Source: Pseudomonadota bacterium (GTDB taxonomy: Bacteria > Pseudomonadota > Alphaproteobacteria > Rhodospirillales > Casp-alpha2). From it: a stretch of DNA of 51,464 nt. The stretch is taken from positions 1-51,464 of the forward strand of contig JAQBYB010000014.1 of NCBI GenBank assembly GCA_027624235.1. The letters are read 5' to 3'. The notes beneath the pieces were generated by a model. The model searched no databases. It worked only from the letters and a program-made list of their open reading frames with translations, and was not told the origin of the DNA. Positions 8,112 through 17,796 of this stretch are shown here, piece after piece. A program made the translations under genes and the position numbers. Numbering within the stretch: position 1 is the stretch's first letter; the number at the start of each line of letters is the position of its first letter.

Positions 8112-10244
8112 ATGACGGGCGACCTTTTCGACAAACCTAACGGCAAAACTGGGAAAAAGAAGGCCACGAATAAGAAAGTCGCCGCCGCCTCAAAGCCGGC
8201 GAAAACCGGCACCCGGCGCCCGGCCACAAACACGCCCCCGAACACGCCCCCAAACAATGGCCCCTACACTGGCCCAGGCACCACCAAAGGCGATCAGTAT
8301 TCGGCCAAGGACATCGAGGTCCTGGAAGGGTTGGAACCGGTCCGTCGCCGGCCCGGCATGTACATCGGCGGCACCGACGAACGCGCACTGCATCACCTGG
8401 CCGCGGAAATCGTTGATAACTCCATGGACGAAGCCGTCGCCGGTCATGCCAGCCATATCGACATTCACCTGGCCGAGGATCAGGTCATCACGGTCACCGA
8501 CAACGGGCGCGGCATCCCCGTCGACCCGCACCCCAGATTCAGGGATAAATCGGCGCTGGAAGTGATCCTGACGACGCTGCATTCGGGCGGCAAGTTTTCC
8601 GGCGACACCTACGAAACATCGGGTGGGCTGCACGGCGTCGGCTTGTCCGTGGTCAACGCGCTGTCGGACAAGCTCCGGGTTGAAGTCGCCAAGGACAAGA
8701 TGCTGTGGTCGCAATCCTTCGTCCGCGGCGTGCCGATAACGCCGCTGACAAATGAGGGCGCCGTCAACAATCGGCGCGGCACCACCGTCATTTTTCACCC
8801 GGACGCCAAGATTTTCGGCAGCCAAACCCACTTCCGCCCGGCGCATCTGTACCGGATGGCGCAGTCCAAGGCCTATCTGTTCCGGGGCGTTGAAATCCGC
8901 TGGTCTTGCGACCCCAAGCTGATTGCCGCCGATGACCCGACGCCGGTTGAGGCGAAGATGCACTTCCCCGGTGGATTGGAAGACTTTCTGATGACCAAGC
9001 TGGACGGACGCAAGGCGCTGACGCCCAAGCCCTTCGCCGGCCGCGGCAAGCTCAACAGCGGGTCGGGCAAAATTGAATGGGCCGTCGCCTGGCCGCTCGA
9101 CGAAGAAGGCTTCTTCAATTCCTACTGCAACACCGTCCCGACGCCCCTGGGCGGCACTCACGAGTTCGGCCTGCGCAGCGCCCTGGCCAGAGGGCTACGC
9201 GCCTATGGAGAGCGCACCAATAACAAACAAGCGGCCAAAATAACCGCCGACGACGCCGTTGGCGATGCCTGCGTCATGCTGTCCGTGTTCATCAATGATC
9301 CGCAGTTTCAGGGCCAGACCAAGGAACGCCTGTCCACTCCCGAGGCCCAGAAACTGGTCGATTCCTCCCTTGGCGATCACTTCGACCACTGGCTTTCGGC
9401 GGCGCCCGACATCGCCAACGCTATCTTGGAACACGTGCTCGAACGCGCCGAGATACGGCTCAAGCGCCGCCACGACAAAAAAATGAAGCGCCAATCGGCA
9501 ACTAAACGCCTACGGCTTCCCGGCAAACTCACCGACTGCTCGTCGAGCACCGCCAAAGGCACGGAAGTTTTCCTGGTTGAGGGCGATTCCGCCGGTGGCT
9601 CCGCAAAATCCGCCCGCGACCGTAAAACCCAAGCCGTGTTGCCGTTGCGGGGCAAAATCCTCAACGTCGCCAGCGCCTCCTCCGACAAGATCCAGGCCAA
9701 CCAGGAAATCAACGATATGATTGAGGCCCTGGGCTGCGGCATCGGCGACAGGTTCATGGCCGACGACCTGCGTTATGAGCGCGTCATTATCATGACTGAC
9801 GCCGACGTGGATGGCGCCCATATCGCCTCACTGTTGATGACTTTTTTCTTTAAGGAAATGCCACAACTTATTGAAAACGGTAATCTTTATCTTGCACTTC
9901 CGCCACTTTACCGAATCGTCCAGGGGGCCAAGACAGCCTATGCCCGTGACGACGCCCACAAGGACGAATTGATGAAAAAGACCTTCACCGGAAACGGCAA
10001 GATCGACATCAGCCGCTTCAAGGGCTTGGGCGAAATGCCGCCCAAACAGTTAAAGGAAACGACCATGGACCCGGCGACCCGGACGCTCCTGCGCGTCACC
10101 GTGCCGCTCCGCCATTCCGCTGAGGACATCGCCGAAGCCAGGGAAACGGCGAAGCTGGTAGAGTGCCTGATGGGCAAGAAGCCGGAGCTACGTTTCCAGT
10201 TCATCACCGAACACGCCCAATTCGTCAAACAGATCGACGTTTAG
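8112..10244 (+). CDS. parE: DNA topoisomerase IV subunit B
   Basis: A 710-residue type IIA topoisomerase ATPase subunit, partner of ParC in decatenating daughter chromosomes. It shows the GHKL ATPase with EIVDNSMDEAVAGH, VTDNGRGIPVD and GGLHGVGLSVVNALS. A TOPRIM domain follows with VEGDSAGGSAKSARDRKTQAV, PLRGKILNV and DADVDGAHI. The C-terminus has ISRFKGLGEMPPKQL. A phosphorylated-type RPGMYIGGT motif is near residue 79. The first roughly 60 residues are a low-complexity extension rich in K, A, T and P (including NTPPNTPPN), longer than in well-known ParE proteins and probably disordered. The absence of the GyrB C-terminal insertion and the PVDPHP motif favour ParE over GyrB. Confidence 0.95.
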   Translation: MTGDLFDKPNGKTGKKKATNKKVAAASKPAKTGTRRPATNTPPNTPPNNGPYTGPGTTKGDQYSAKDIEVLEGLEPVRRRPGMYIGGTDERALHHLAAEIVDNSMDEAVAGHASHIDIHLAEDQVITVTDNGRGIPVDPHPRFRDKSALEVILTTLHSGGKFSGDTYETSGGLHGVGLSVVNALSDKLRVEVAKDKMLWSQSFVRGVPITPLTNEGAVNNRRGTTVIFHPDAKIFGSQTHFRPAHLYRMAQSKAYLFRGVEIRWSCDPKLIAADDPTPVEAKMHFPGGLEDFLMTKLDGRKALTPKPFAGRGKLNSGSGKIEWAVAWPLDEEGFFNSYCNTVPTPLGGTHEFGLRSALARGLRAYGERTNNKQAAKITADDAVGDACVMLSVFINDPQFQGQTKERLSTPEAQKLVDSSLGDHFDHWLSAAPDIANAILEHVLERAEIRLKRRHDKKMKRQSATKRLRLPGKLTDCSSSTAKGTEVFLVEGDSAGGSAKSARDRKTQAVLPLRGKILNVASASSDKIQANQEINDMIEALGCGIGDRFMADDLRYERVIIMTDADVDGAHIASLLMTFFFKEMPQLIENGNLYLALPPLYRIVQGAKTAYARDDAHKDELMKKTFTGNGKIDISRFKGLGEMPPKQLKETTMDPATRTLLRVTVPLRHSAEDIAEARETAKLVECLMGKKPELRFQFITEHAQFVKQIDV

Positions 10245-10270
10245 CCCCCCCTGCTCCGGCGAGCGCAGGC

Positions 10271-10693
10271 TCACTTCTTTTTCGGATACCCCAGTTGCCA
10301 ATGCGCTTGGTCGAGTTTGGCCAGGCCGTCGCCTGAAAAGTCGAACCAGGGCAGCATGGTTTCGACCCAAACATGATCATCGGGGTCGACCAACGTCGGG
10401 TCGTCCAGACTCGCCGCCGCGACATCCACTTCCTCGGGATGGGCAACAGCCTTAAAAACAAGGCTGGTTCCGCATTGGCCGCAAAAATGCCGCTCTATAC
10501 CGGGCGAAGAACCGTAGGTCGCCGGTGCGCCCAAGGTGTAAGCAAACCCCGCCGAGGGGAGCGTCATCCAGGTCATGAAAGCGGCGCCCGAGGCGCGTCT
10601 GCAAAACGTGCAATGGCAGTGCGATACCGCCCTCGGCGCCAGGCTCACCCGGTAACGGATGGCGCCGCACAGACATCCTCCCGCTTGGTCCAT
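10271..10693 (-). CDS. GFA-family (Mss4-like) zinc-binding protein
   Basis: A 140-residue protein with the cysteine pattern of the GFA family: CLCGAIRY near residue 8, CHCTFCRRASG near residue 27 and FCGQCGTSL near residue 71. The zinc-binding beta-tent fold is shared with glutathione-dependent formaldehyde-activating enzyme. Most members have no proven reaction, so 'formaldehyde activation' should not be assumed. The start has GGGAGCCGGGAT directly upstream. It is convergent with parE, 26 bp apart, with no clear terminator between. Confidence 0.85.
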   Translation of the reverse strand: MDQAGGCLCGAIRYRVSLAPRAVSHCHCTFCRRASGAAFMTWMTLPSAGFAYTLGAPATYGSSPGIERHFCGQCGTSLVFKAVAHPEEVDVAAASLDDPTLVDPDDHVWVETMLPWFDFSGDGLAKLDQAHWQLGYPKKK

Positions 10694-10834
10694 ATCCCGG
10701 CTCCCTTCTCCAAGTGCTTAAAACGCCCTATTGCATATGCCCATAACCATTTGCAGGGATTATTCCACAATCCTTTCAAAGCATTCAACAAATGTGCTTA
10801 AATTCGGCAGGTTCTTGTGGCTTGGAAATAACGC

Positions 10835-12040
10835 ATGCCCGAATTTATCTCATCGAGAACGTTTGCCGCCGGCGAGGAAATTTTCCGGATCGGCGAGCGG
10901 GGACGTCACGCCTATTTCATAGAAAGCGGCAGCGTCGAAGTCTCGATCCCCCAAAACGGCGACACTGTTGTCATCGCGGAACTCGGCAAAGGGGAAATTT
11001 TCGGCGAAATGTCGATGATCGACGACGCGCCGCGGTCGGCGACGGTCACCGCAAAGGTCGACACCGAAGTCATCGAAATCCAACGATCCCGGTTTATTCA
11101 ACCGTTGAAATCAACGGACCCGATGATGGATTTGTTGTTGAGGATTATCCTGGCGCGGTTTCGCGACGCCCAGAGACAACTGTCCGGCATCAAGCTCGCA
11201 CCAGGCGAAGTCGACTCATCCATGGAAGAAGTCCGCGCCCTTGCGATCCAGCGGATCCACAATGAACAGGACTTGCGCCGGGGGTTGGATGCCGGCGAGT
11301 TCGAGATGCATTACCAACCCATCGTCGCCTTGATCGGCGGCCACATTGCCGGGTTCGAGGCCCTGATGCGGTGGAAAAAAGAAGGCGGCTATATTTCGCC
11401 GATCGAGTTTATTCCCCTGGCCGAAACAACCGGCCTGATCATTGAACTCGGCCGGCTGGCCCTGGAAACCGGGCTTAAGGACCAAGCACGCTTTAACGCC
11501 GACTTCGCCAAAGTCTTTCCCGATCTGGCCCCGCCGTTCATGAGCGTCAACGTCTCGGGCCTGCAACTGTCTGAGCTGTCGGAAATCGAACTGCTGGTGG
11601 GCATCATAAAAAAAAGCGGCGCCGTGCCTGCGACCGTCAAACTTGAAATCACCGAATCCCTGATGATGGAAGACCCGGACCACGCCGCCGACGCCCTGAA
11701 AATACTAAAGGCTCTCGGCGTCTTGATCGCCATTGATGATTTCGGCACCGGGTATTCCTCCCTCAGCTATCTGCACCAATTCCCCATCGATACCCTCAAG
11801 ATCGATCGAGCCTTCGTCACCAACATGGACAAGTCCGAAAACACTGCCCGCATCGTCCGTTCCATTGCCCAACTGGCGCTGGCGCTGGAAATGGATATCG
11901 TTGCCGAGGGCATCGAGGAAAAAGAGCAAATGGATGCGCTCAGGGAACTAGGATGCCAATACGGACAGGGCTATTACATGGCCAAACCGCTGCCCGCCGC
12001 TGATATTCTGGACCTTATTGGAACCCGGCCCTCCTGGTAG
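10835..12040 (+). CDS. Cyclic nucleotide-binding domain / EAL phosphodiesterase
   Basis: A 401-residue soluble protein. Residues 1-120 form a cNMP-binding (CRP-like) domain with GEEIFRIGERGRHAYFIESG and GEIFGEMSMIDDAPRSATV; the PRSA motif fits a phosphate-binding cassette. Residues 150-395 are an EAL domain with all catalytic residues: FEALMRW, SVNVSG, EITESLM, AIDDFGTGYSSLS, LKIDRAF, AEGIEEKEQ and QYGQGYYMAKPLP. It should hydrolyse cyclic di-GMP, controlled by cAMP or cGMP binding. No GGDEF domain is present. A membrane HD-GYP gene follows 130 bp downstream on the same strand, so two cyclic-di-GMP-degrading enzymes of different folds sit together. Confidence 0.9.
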   Translation: MPEFISSRTFAAGEEIFRIGERGRHAYFIESGSVEVSIPQNGDTVVIAELGKGEIFGEMSMIDDAPRSATVTAKVDTEVIEIQRSRFIQPLKSTDPMMDLLLRIILARFRDAQRQLSGIKLAPGEVDSSMEEVRALAIQRIHNEQDLRRGLDAGEFEMHYQPIVALIGGHIAGFEALMRWKKEGGYISPIEFIPLAETTGLIIELGRLALETGLKDQARFNADFAKVFPDLAPPFMSVNVSGLQLSELSEIELLVGIIKKSGAVPATVKLEITESLMMEDPDHAADALKILKALGVLIAIDDFGTGYSSLSYLHQFPIDTLKIDRAFVTNMDKSENTARIVRSIAQLALALEMDIVAEGIEEKEQMDALRELGCQYGQGYYMAKPLPAADILDLIGTRPSW

Positions 12041-12169
12041 CCACCGGGTTTCCGGTTCTTGCTCACGCAACCATCAACCACTTGTGACTATTGGTTTCTT
12101 GCCAGACCCGGTTGTTGACACGTATTTAAACGCCTGCTCCTATTTTTATGGTCTATCGGAGATTTGCCC

Positions 12170-13639
12170 ATGCGCGTGGCGTTGCACTATCTGGCGGCGA
12201 TGATCGTCATCCCGGTATACGGGATTCAAGTCTGCCCCTATCTCGATAGCCTCACGGCCATGCAGGTTGCCGTCCCGGTTATCATCGCCCTATCGCTCCA
12301 ATTCGCGGCCAGGGGGCCACTGAGGCGGGCCTACGTGATGGCGAAGCCGTTGCCGCAACAAAGCACCCGCGCCTTCAAGCTTGAGCTGTTCTTGTTCCTG
12401 CTCACCGCCACGGCGCTGACGTTTTACAATTTGATCACTTATGACTTCCCCATTGCCAGCGGCCTCAAGGTCATGGTCGGCCTGGGCTCGCTGGGCTTTT
12501 TCGCGGCCACCGACCTGGCCCTCAAACAGGAACGCATCGTCGCCAGGATCGTTACCGAAAGCGGCCAATTTCTTGACCCCGATGAGGGCTACTTCCCGCT
12601 GACCACAAAGATCGCCCTGTTCGCCGCCATTTCGATCACCTTGGTCATCGGCGTATTCATGCTGCTGGTCAACAAGGACCTGAGCTGGCTGGTCGAGGTC
12701 GACAACACCATCAACATCGCCGAGGCGCGCATCGCGATCATCAAGGAATTCCTGTTCGTCTTCGTCGTTATCCTTCCCCATACGCTCAACATTATCCTGT
12801 CGTATTCGAAAAACCTGCGCGGGTTTTTCGATTCCGAAAACGGCTTGTTGAAAAGCGTCACTGCCGGCGACCTCACCGGTTCCGTGCCCGTCGGCACCAA
12901 CGACGAATTCGGCGTCATGGCCAAGCACACCAATCTGATGGTCGAACGAATTCGGCGCGACACCGAAGAAATCAGGCGAACCCGGGACACCACGATCCTG
13001 ACTCTCGCGTCCCTGGCCGAGACCCGGGACAACGAAACCGGGGCCCACATCCTGCGCACCCAGCGCTACGTCAAGGCGTTGGCGGAAAGCCTGAAAGATC
13101 ATCCGCGCTTTTCGGACTTCCTGACCGAGGACGCCATCGACCTGCTGTACAAGTCGGCCCCCCTGCACGACATCGGCAAGGTCGGCATTCCGGACGCCAT
13201 CCTGCTCAAACCAGGCAAGTTGACGGACGAAGAATTTGAAATCATGAAAACCCATGCCGCCATCGGCAACAATTCCCTGGCCGTGGCCGAGGCCGAATTG
13301 GGCCGTAACGACTTCCTCGGCTTCGCCCGTGAAATATCCCTGAGTCATCATGAAAAATGGGACGGTAGCGGGTACCCCCAGGGCCTATCCGGGGATGATA
13401 TTCCGATTTCAGGCCGCTTGATGGCGGTCGCCGACGTCTACGACGCCTTGATCTCGAAAAGAGTCTACAAACCGGCCTTTCCCCACGAAAAGGCGATGGA
13501 GATCATCCTGGAAGGCCGCGGAAAGCACTTCGACCCGGATATCGTCGACGCCCTCCTCGACAGCGAGGACACCTTTAAAGACATCGCCCGCGTCTACTGC
13601 GACAGCGCCTACGGCAATCCTGCCGCCGCCGCCGAGTGA
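12170..13639 (+). CDS. Membrane HD-GYP phosphodiesterase with HAMP domain
   Basis: I start at ATG 12170, which has GGAG eight bases upstream; an in-frame TTG two codons earlier fits less well. The 489-residue product has about five to six hydrophobic spans in its first 230 residues. A HAMP linker follows (SVTAGDLTGSVPVGTNDEFG, about residues 240-260), then an HD-GYP domain with ETGAHILRTQRYV, APLHDIGKVGIPDAILLKPG, HHEKWDGSGYP and ISGRLMAVADVYDAL. The metal-binding HD pair and the GYP motif are intact, so cyclic-di-GMP hydrolysis is expected. The membrane part has no recognised sensor domain. A weak inverted repeat (AACCCGG/CCGGGTT, 12022-12050) separates it from the upstream EAL gene. Confidence 0.88.
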   Translation: MRVALHYLAAMIVIPVYGIQVCPYLDSLTAMQVAVPVIIALSLQFAARGPLRRAYVMAKPLPQQSTRAFKLELFLFLLTATALTFYNLITYDFPIASGLKVMVGLGSLGFFAATDLALKQERIVARIVTESGQFLDPDEGYFPLTTKIALFAAISITLVIGVFMLLVNKDLSWLVEVDNTINIAEARIAIIKEFLFVFVVILPHTLNIILSYSKNLRGFFDSENGLLKSVTAGDLTGSVPVGTNDEFGVMAKHTNLMVERIRRDTEEIRRTRDTTILTLASLAETRDNETGAHILRTQRYVKALAESLKDHPRFSDFLTEDAIDLLYKSAPLHDIGKVGIPDAILLKPGKLTDEEFEIMKTHAAIGNNSLAVAEAELGRNDFLGFAREISLSHHEKWDGSGYPQGLSGDDIPISGRLMAVADVYDALISKRVYKPAFPHEKAMEIILEGRGKHFDPDIVDALLDSEDTFKDIARVYCDSAYGNPAAAAE

Positions 13640-13652
13640 CTTAGGCCAGCCC

Positions 13653-14603
13653 TTAGATTAATCCTGCGGCCGCATCGAACCCCAGCATCAGGTTCATGTT
13701 CTGCACCGCTTGGCCCGACGCGCCCTTGCCCAGGTTGTCGAGCAGCGCCATGACCACCGCCTGGCCTTCTGCATCGTTGGCAAAGACGTACAGGTGAAGC
13801 TCGTTGGTGCCGTTAAGCGCCTCGGGCTGGACGCCGGTCATCTTGGACGAGTCCTCAAGCGGGCAAACCTTGACGAACCGCATGCCGTCGTAATGGGTGG
13901 CCAAGGCGTCGTGCAGGTCTTGGGACGTGGGCTTACCCGGCAACGACCATAACGCCAGCGGCACCTGCACGATCATCCCCTGGCTGTAACGCCCGACGCT
14001 GGGCATGAACAACGGCCGGTGATCGAGATTGGCGTGGACCTGAATTTCCGGGACGTGCTTGTGCTGTAACGACAGCGCATAGACCCGAAAGGCCTCTTCG
14101 GTGTAATCCGCCGCGTTCACGTCTTCAAAGCTTTCGATCATCTTGCGGCCACCGCCGGAATAGCCGGAAACCGCGTTGATGGTCACCGGATAGTCCGCCG
14201 GCAAAATTCCCGCCGTCACCAGGGGACGGATGATCGCCACCGACGACAGCGCATAACACCCGGGGTTGGTGACCCGCTTGGCGGCTTCAATGGCCACCAC
14301 CTGATCGGCGTCCAGTTCGGGGAAGCCATAGGCCCAATCGGGATGGACCCGGTGCGCGGTCGAGGCGTCGATGACCTTGACGTCCGGGTTGTCGATCATG
14401 GCGACGGCATCCCTGGCGGCATCGTCGGGCAGACACAGGATGGCCAGGTCGGCGCCATTGAGCATGTCGGCCCTGGCGCCTGAATCCTTGCGCGTATCAT
14501 CGCTTAAGGAGATGACCTCGACATCATCGCGCACCGCCAGGCGGGCCCGGATTTGCAAACCCGTGGTGCCGGCTTCGCCGTCGATGAAAATTTTTGCGGC
14601 CAT
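13653..14603 (-). CDS. argC: N-acetyl-gamma-glutamyl-phosphate reductase, type 2
   Basis: This enzyme reduces N-acetylglutamyl phosphate to the semialdehyde in arginine synthesis. The length, about 316 residues, and the compact N-terminus KIFIDGEAGTTGLQI fit the short ArgC2 class rather than the longer ArgC1. The catalytic Cys is about residue 116 in TNPGCYA. SGYSGGGRKMI and the conserved HKHVPEIQ follow. I prefer ATG 14603 over ATG 14612, because AAGGATGAGG is placed properly for the former and abuts the latter. It stands alone; in many alphaproteobacteria argC lies beside rpsI-rplM, which are encoded 1.4 kb away here on the same strand with a + strand DUF2336 gene in between. Confidence 0.93.
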   Translation of the reverse strand: MAAKIFIDGEAGTTGLQIRARLAVRDDVEVISLSDDTRKDSGARADMLNGADLAILCLPDDAARDAVAMIDNPDVKVIDASTAHRVHPDWAYGFPELDADQVVAIEAAKRVTNPGCYALSSVAIIRPLVTAGILPADYPVTINAVSGYSGGGRKMIESFEDVNAADYTEEAFRVYALSLQHKHVPEIQVHANLDHRPLFMPSVGRYSQGMIVQVPLALWSLPGKPTSQDLHDALATHYDGMRFVKVCPLEDSSKMTGVQPEALNGTNELHLYVFANDAEGQAVVMALLDNLGKGASGQAVQNMNLMLGFDAAAGLI

Positions 14604-14828
14604 GGTCCTCATCCTTGAAACTTAGGCGCACTCAACGCACCAGCAAATCCCGGGCGTAATTATACCCGATTGCTCCCTTCCGCAACCACGACGACACCCC
14701 TGATGAACCTTACAAGTTCCTGAACGATTAAGAATTGATTGTGCGCGTATTCTTAGCCTACTTGCCCGGTAGATTACCCATTCGATTTCACATACTATCG
14801 CGGGCTTAACCTACAGAAATGAAAAATC

Positions 14829-15917
14829 GTGGCTGACAAATTATCGCATCTGGAAGACCTCGCTCGCCTAACCAAGGAAAATTCCGCGGACGGGCGTCAG
14901 AAACTGCTCCACGAAGTCACCGAAATGTTCATGCAATCGCCGGACACGCTGAACGAACGAGAAGTCGCCCATTTCGGCGAGATCATGGGCAGTATGGTCA
15001 ATCAGGTCGAAACCATGGTCCGCCAGCATCTGTCCGAAACCATTGCCAGCGTCGGCAACGCGCCGCGTGATTTGGTCCTCTCTCTCGCCAATGATGAGCT
15101 TGAGGTCGCCCTGCCCATGCTCCGCAACAGCACCGTCCTTCAGGATGAAGATCTGGTAGCGATTGCGGAGCAACAAAGCCAGGAACACCTCAACGCCATC
15201 GCCCAGCGCGAGTCGGTTGGCGAATCCGTTACCGATGTGTTGGTCAAAAAAGGCGACGACACCGTTTTAGGCTCGCTCGCCGTCAACAACGGCGCCCAGT
15301 TTTCCCGGCGCGGCATGGAGACCTTCGTCGAGCGGGCAAAGGATAATGACGACCTGGAGCTGTCCCTGTCCAAGCGCACGGACGTGCCCGCCGATCTGGC
15401 CCAGGATATGTTCTGGCGGGTTTCCGACGCCCTGCGCGAAAAGATTCTCAGCGCCAATGACAGCCTCGATGAGTCGCAGGTCGATGAGCTGATGCTGGAA
15501 GCCGAAAAATGGTTCGCCGAACAAAAAGGAAAGGGCTCCCTGGATCCGGCCGAAAAGTTCATTGTCCGAAAGGAAAAGTTGGGTCAGTTGGACGCGGCGT
15601 TGCTGCTGGGTCTGGTCCGTCAGGATAAGATACCGGAATTTATCGCCGGGCTTGCGCGCCTTGCCAATATTAATACGGACATCGTACGCCAGGCGGTCTT
15701 CGATGCGGAGTCCGAAAAGCTGACGATCATCTGCAAGGCCGCCGACATCGATTTCGACGTGTTTGGTGAAATCGTCTATTGCATCAATCTCAATGAACAA
15801 ACCGATGAAAAAGATATGAATGCCCTGTTAGGTGTCTACGGGCGCATCGACACCCAAATGGCGCAACGCACCCTGCGTTTCCTGCGCACCCGCCTCAACC
15901 TGCAAAAAAAGATGTAG
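14829..15917 (+). CDS. DUF2336 protein
   Basis: A 362-residue, helix-rich, probably cytoplasmic protein starting at GTG 14829. It is rich in E, D, L and A, with no signal peptide. The pattern of short helical repeats (LAVNNGAQFSRRGMETFVERA, then LELSLSKRTDVPADLAQDMFWRVSDALREKI) is that of DUF2336, a family almost limited to alphaproteobacteria and lacking a proven function; it looks like a HEAT-like scaffold. It lies inside what is often an argC-rpsI-rplM stretch but on the opposite strand, so it is an inserted or rearranged gene relative to that order. A bidirectional terminator follows. Confidence 0.75.
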   Translation: MADKLSHLEDLARLTKENSADGRQKLLHEVTEMFMQSPDTLNEREVAHFGEIMGSMVNQVETMVRQHLSETIASVGNAPRDLVLSLANDELEVALPMLRNSTVLQDEDLVAIAEQQSQEHLNAIAQRESVGESVTDVLVKKGDDTVLGSLAVNNGAQFSRRGMETFVERAKDNDDLELSLSKRTDVPADLAQDMFWRVSDALREKILSANDSLDESQVDELMLEAEKWFAEQKGKGSLDPAEKFIVRKEKLGQLDAALLLGLVRQDKIPEFIAGLARLANINTDIVRQAVFDAESEKLTIICKAADIDFDVFGEIVYCINLNEQTDEKDMNALLGVYGRIDTQMAQRTLRFLRTRLNLQKKM

Positions 15918-15940
15918 GCCTCCAGCCACACCCGGCCAAC

Positions 15941-15972
15941 AAAAAAAGGCGCCCCATCGGGACGCCCTTTTT
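15941..15972. terminator. Bidirectional terminator between DUF2336 gene and rpsI
   Basis: A run of seven A, a GGCG.CCC-ATC-GGG.CGCC hairpin (15948-15966) with one mismatch, then five T. This arrangement can stop both the rightward DUF2336 transcript and the leftward rplM-rpsI transcript. Confidence 0.85.
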
Positions 15973-15996
15973 CGTACCTTTTCTGCGAATACCGAT

Positions 15997-16578
15997 CTAG
16001 CGTTTCGAGAACTGGAAGCTTCTGCGCGCCTTCTTGCGGCCGAACTTCTTGCGTTCAACGACGCGGGAATCGCGGGTCAGGAAGCCTTCCTTCTTGAGCG
16101 CGCCACGAAGCAGCGGCTCATAATAGGTCAGCGCCTTGGAAATGCCGTGCCTGACGGCGCCGGCCTGGCCGGACAAGCCGCCGCCCTTGACCGTGCAGAA
16201 AACGTCGTATTGGCCTTCACGGTCGGTGACGGCGAACGGCTGATTGATGACCATCCGCAACACCGGGCGCGCGAAATAGGTACCTTGTTCACGGCCGTTG
16301 ACGATGATCTTGCCGGGGCCCGGTTTGATCCAAACCCTGGCGATGGCGTTCTTGCGCTTGCCGGTGGCATAAGACCGGCCCAAATCATCGATCTGGGGTT
16401 CGGCCAGCACGATGGCACTTTCAGCAACGGCGGCGACACTGGCCGCCTTGCCGCTATCGCCTTCGGCGGCACCTTTGGCGGCACTTTTGGGGGTGGGTTC
16501 GAGGGCAGCGGCCGCCTTCGCCGCTTTCTCTTCGACCATATGTTGCAGGTCGGCGAGGGTCTTGGTTTCCTCAGCCAT
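15997..16578 (-). CDS. rpsI: Ribosomal protein uS9 with N-terminal extension
   Basis: The C-terminal 130 residues are standard S9: [46 protein letters not shown] and the basic tail [12 protein letters not shown] that reaches the P-site tRNA. About 65 extra residues, rich in A, E and K, precede it, as in several alphaproteobacterial S9 proteins. GAGGAGCG lies upstream of ATG 16578. It is cotranscribed with rplM, two bases downstream. Confidence 0.97.
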   Translation of the reverse strand: MAEETKTLADLQHMVEEKAAKAAAALEPTPKSAAKGAAEGDSGKAASVAAVAESAIVLAEPQIDDLGRSYATGKRKNAIARVWIKPGPGKIIVNGREQGTYFARPVLRMVINQPFAVTDREGQYDVFCTVKGGGLSGQAGAVRHGISKALTYYEPLLRGALKKEGFLTRDSRVVERKKFGRKKARRSFQFSKR

Positions 16579-16580
16579 GA

Positions 16581-17045
16581 TTAGGCGCTCCTCTTATTCT
16601 TGGGATTCATGGCAGCGACATCGAGAACCTCGGGGTTCTGGGCCTGATGGGGATGCTCGGCGCCTTTATAAATGTGTAATTTCTTCAACTGCTGGCGGCC
16701 CAAGGGGTTACGGCTGATCATCCGTTCGACGGCTTTGGCGACCACCCGCTCAGGGTGATTGCCGCCCAGGAGAGTACCGGCGGTGCGGGACTTAATGCCG
16801 CCCGGATAGCCGGTGTGCCAGTAATATTTCTTGTTTTCCAACTTGCGGCCGGTCAGGTGCACTTTTTCGGCGTTGATAACGATAATGTTGTCACCGCAAT
16901 CCATGTGCGGGGTGTACATGGTCTTGTGCTTGCCGCGCAACCGCTGCGCTATCAATGATGCCATCCTGCCCAGGACCACGCCCTCGGCATCGATCACGAA
17001 CCACTTCCGCTCGATTTCCGAAGGTTTCGCCGAATAGGTTTTCAT
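16581..17045 (-). CDS. rplM: Ribosomal protein uL13
   Basis: A 154-residue L13 with [40 protein letters not shown] and [18 protein letters not shown]. First gene of the rplM-rpsI operon, behind a good promoter at 17136-17163. The leader is about 80 bases with a run of nine T on the coding strand. Confidence 0.98.
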   Translation of the reverse strand: MKTYSAKPSEIERKWFVIDAEGVVLGRMASLIAQRLRGKHKTMYTPHMDCGDNIIVINAEKVHLTGRKLENKKYYWHTGYPGGIKSRTAGTLLGGNHPERVVAKAVERMISRNPLGRQQLKKLHIYKGAEHPHQAQNPEVLDVAAMNPKNKRSA

Positions 17046-17135
17046 AACGTATTTCCGATCTCAAAAAAAAACGTCTTAAATACAAACCGCGCGGCGGCGC
17101 CAGAAAAATCGCCGGCCGGTCACGGGAAGGCGCGG

Positions 17136-17163
17136 AGTATGCCATTAAATTTTTGGATGTCAA
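17136..17163 (-). promoter_or_regulatory. Sigma-70 promoter of rplM-rpsI
   Basis: On the - strand a perfect TTGACA (17163-17158), a 16-base AT-rich spacer and CATACT (17141-17136). It lies about 90 bases before the rplM start. Confidence 0.65.
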
Positions 17164-17226
17164 CGCGAAAATCCTAAAGAATACGGCAACTTACATGCGC
17201 GGTATTATGTTACCTTATAGGCTCGG

Positions 17227-17670
17227 TCACGTGCGATCCGGAGGGATCGAATAGGTCCCCGTGGCGTGGGCGACGGGCGCATCATGGCCGTCGGAATGCA
17301 GCGTCACCTCGATCACCGCCAGACGCTTGCCCAATTTCAGCAACCGGCCTTCCGCCATCAGGTCGGCGGGAGACGGGCGGTGCAGGAAATTAATATTGAA
17401 GCTGGTCGTCACCGCCAGTTTGACGATGCCGATGGCGCCCAACACCACCGCGTACATGGTGGCGTCGGCCAAGGCCATCATCGTCGGTCCCGATACCGTG
17501 CCGCCGGGACGCAGCATGCTGGCATGATATGGAAGCCGCACCGAGGCACGATCGGCGCCGATCACCTCAAGGGTCATGCCGACTTCAACCGCCCACGGCA
17601 TTTCCTTGGCCATCAAGGTATTAAAGTCATCGACGGTAATTTTCGGCAACGGCGGGGCCTCCTCATCCAT
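17227..17670 (-). CDS. PaaI-type hotdog thioesterase
   Basis: A 147-residue protein with the PaaI/4HBT features: LRPGGTVSGPTMMALADATMYAVV at about residues 52-75 (the hot-dog helix), TTSFNINFLHRP and the C-terminal HATGTYSIPP. The family acts on CoA thioesters. It is divergent from the crotonase-fold gene at 17797, and both may concern acyl-CoA. Substrate unknown. Confidence 0.83.
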   Translation of the reverse strand: MDEEAPPLPKITVDDFNTLMAKEMPWAVEVGMTLEVIGADRASVRLPYHASMLRPGGTVSGPTMMALADATMYAVVLGAIGIVKLAVTTSFNINFLHRPSPADLMAEGRLLKLGKRLAVIEVTLHSDGHDAPVAHATGTYSIPPDRT

Positions 17671-17796
17671 TGGCGGAAACTCTAGAATTCGGGCACGGAA
17701 AGATCAAATGCTCCATAGGTCTTGCTTTTGACAAGCCATACACGGAAAATTCGGCGAAACCGGTGGCCGAAAACCCCCGATGAGGAGCCCTGCCCC

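Noticed and set aside
12022-12050. Inverted repeat AACCCGG/CCGGGTT after the cNMP-EAL gene as a terminator
   Set aside because: It overlaps the coding end and is not followed by a T-run. It may be weak attenuation at most.
12290-13351. A 353-codon - strand frame antisense to the HD-GYP gene; similar long ones at 8190-9161, 21483-22415, 27899-28795 and 33117-33995
   Set aside because: Long antisense frames are expected in GC-rich genes with strong third-position bias. They lack family motifs and ribosome-binding sites, while the + strand genes are clear.
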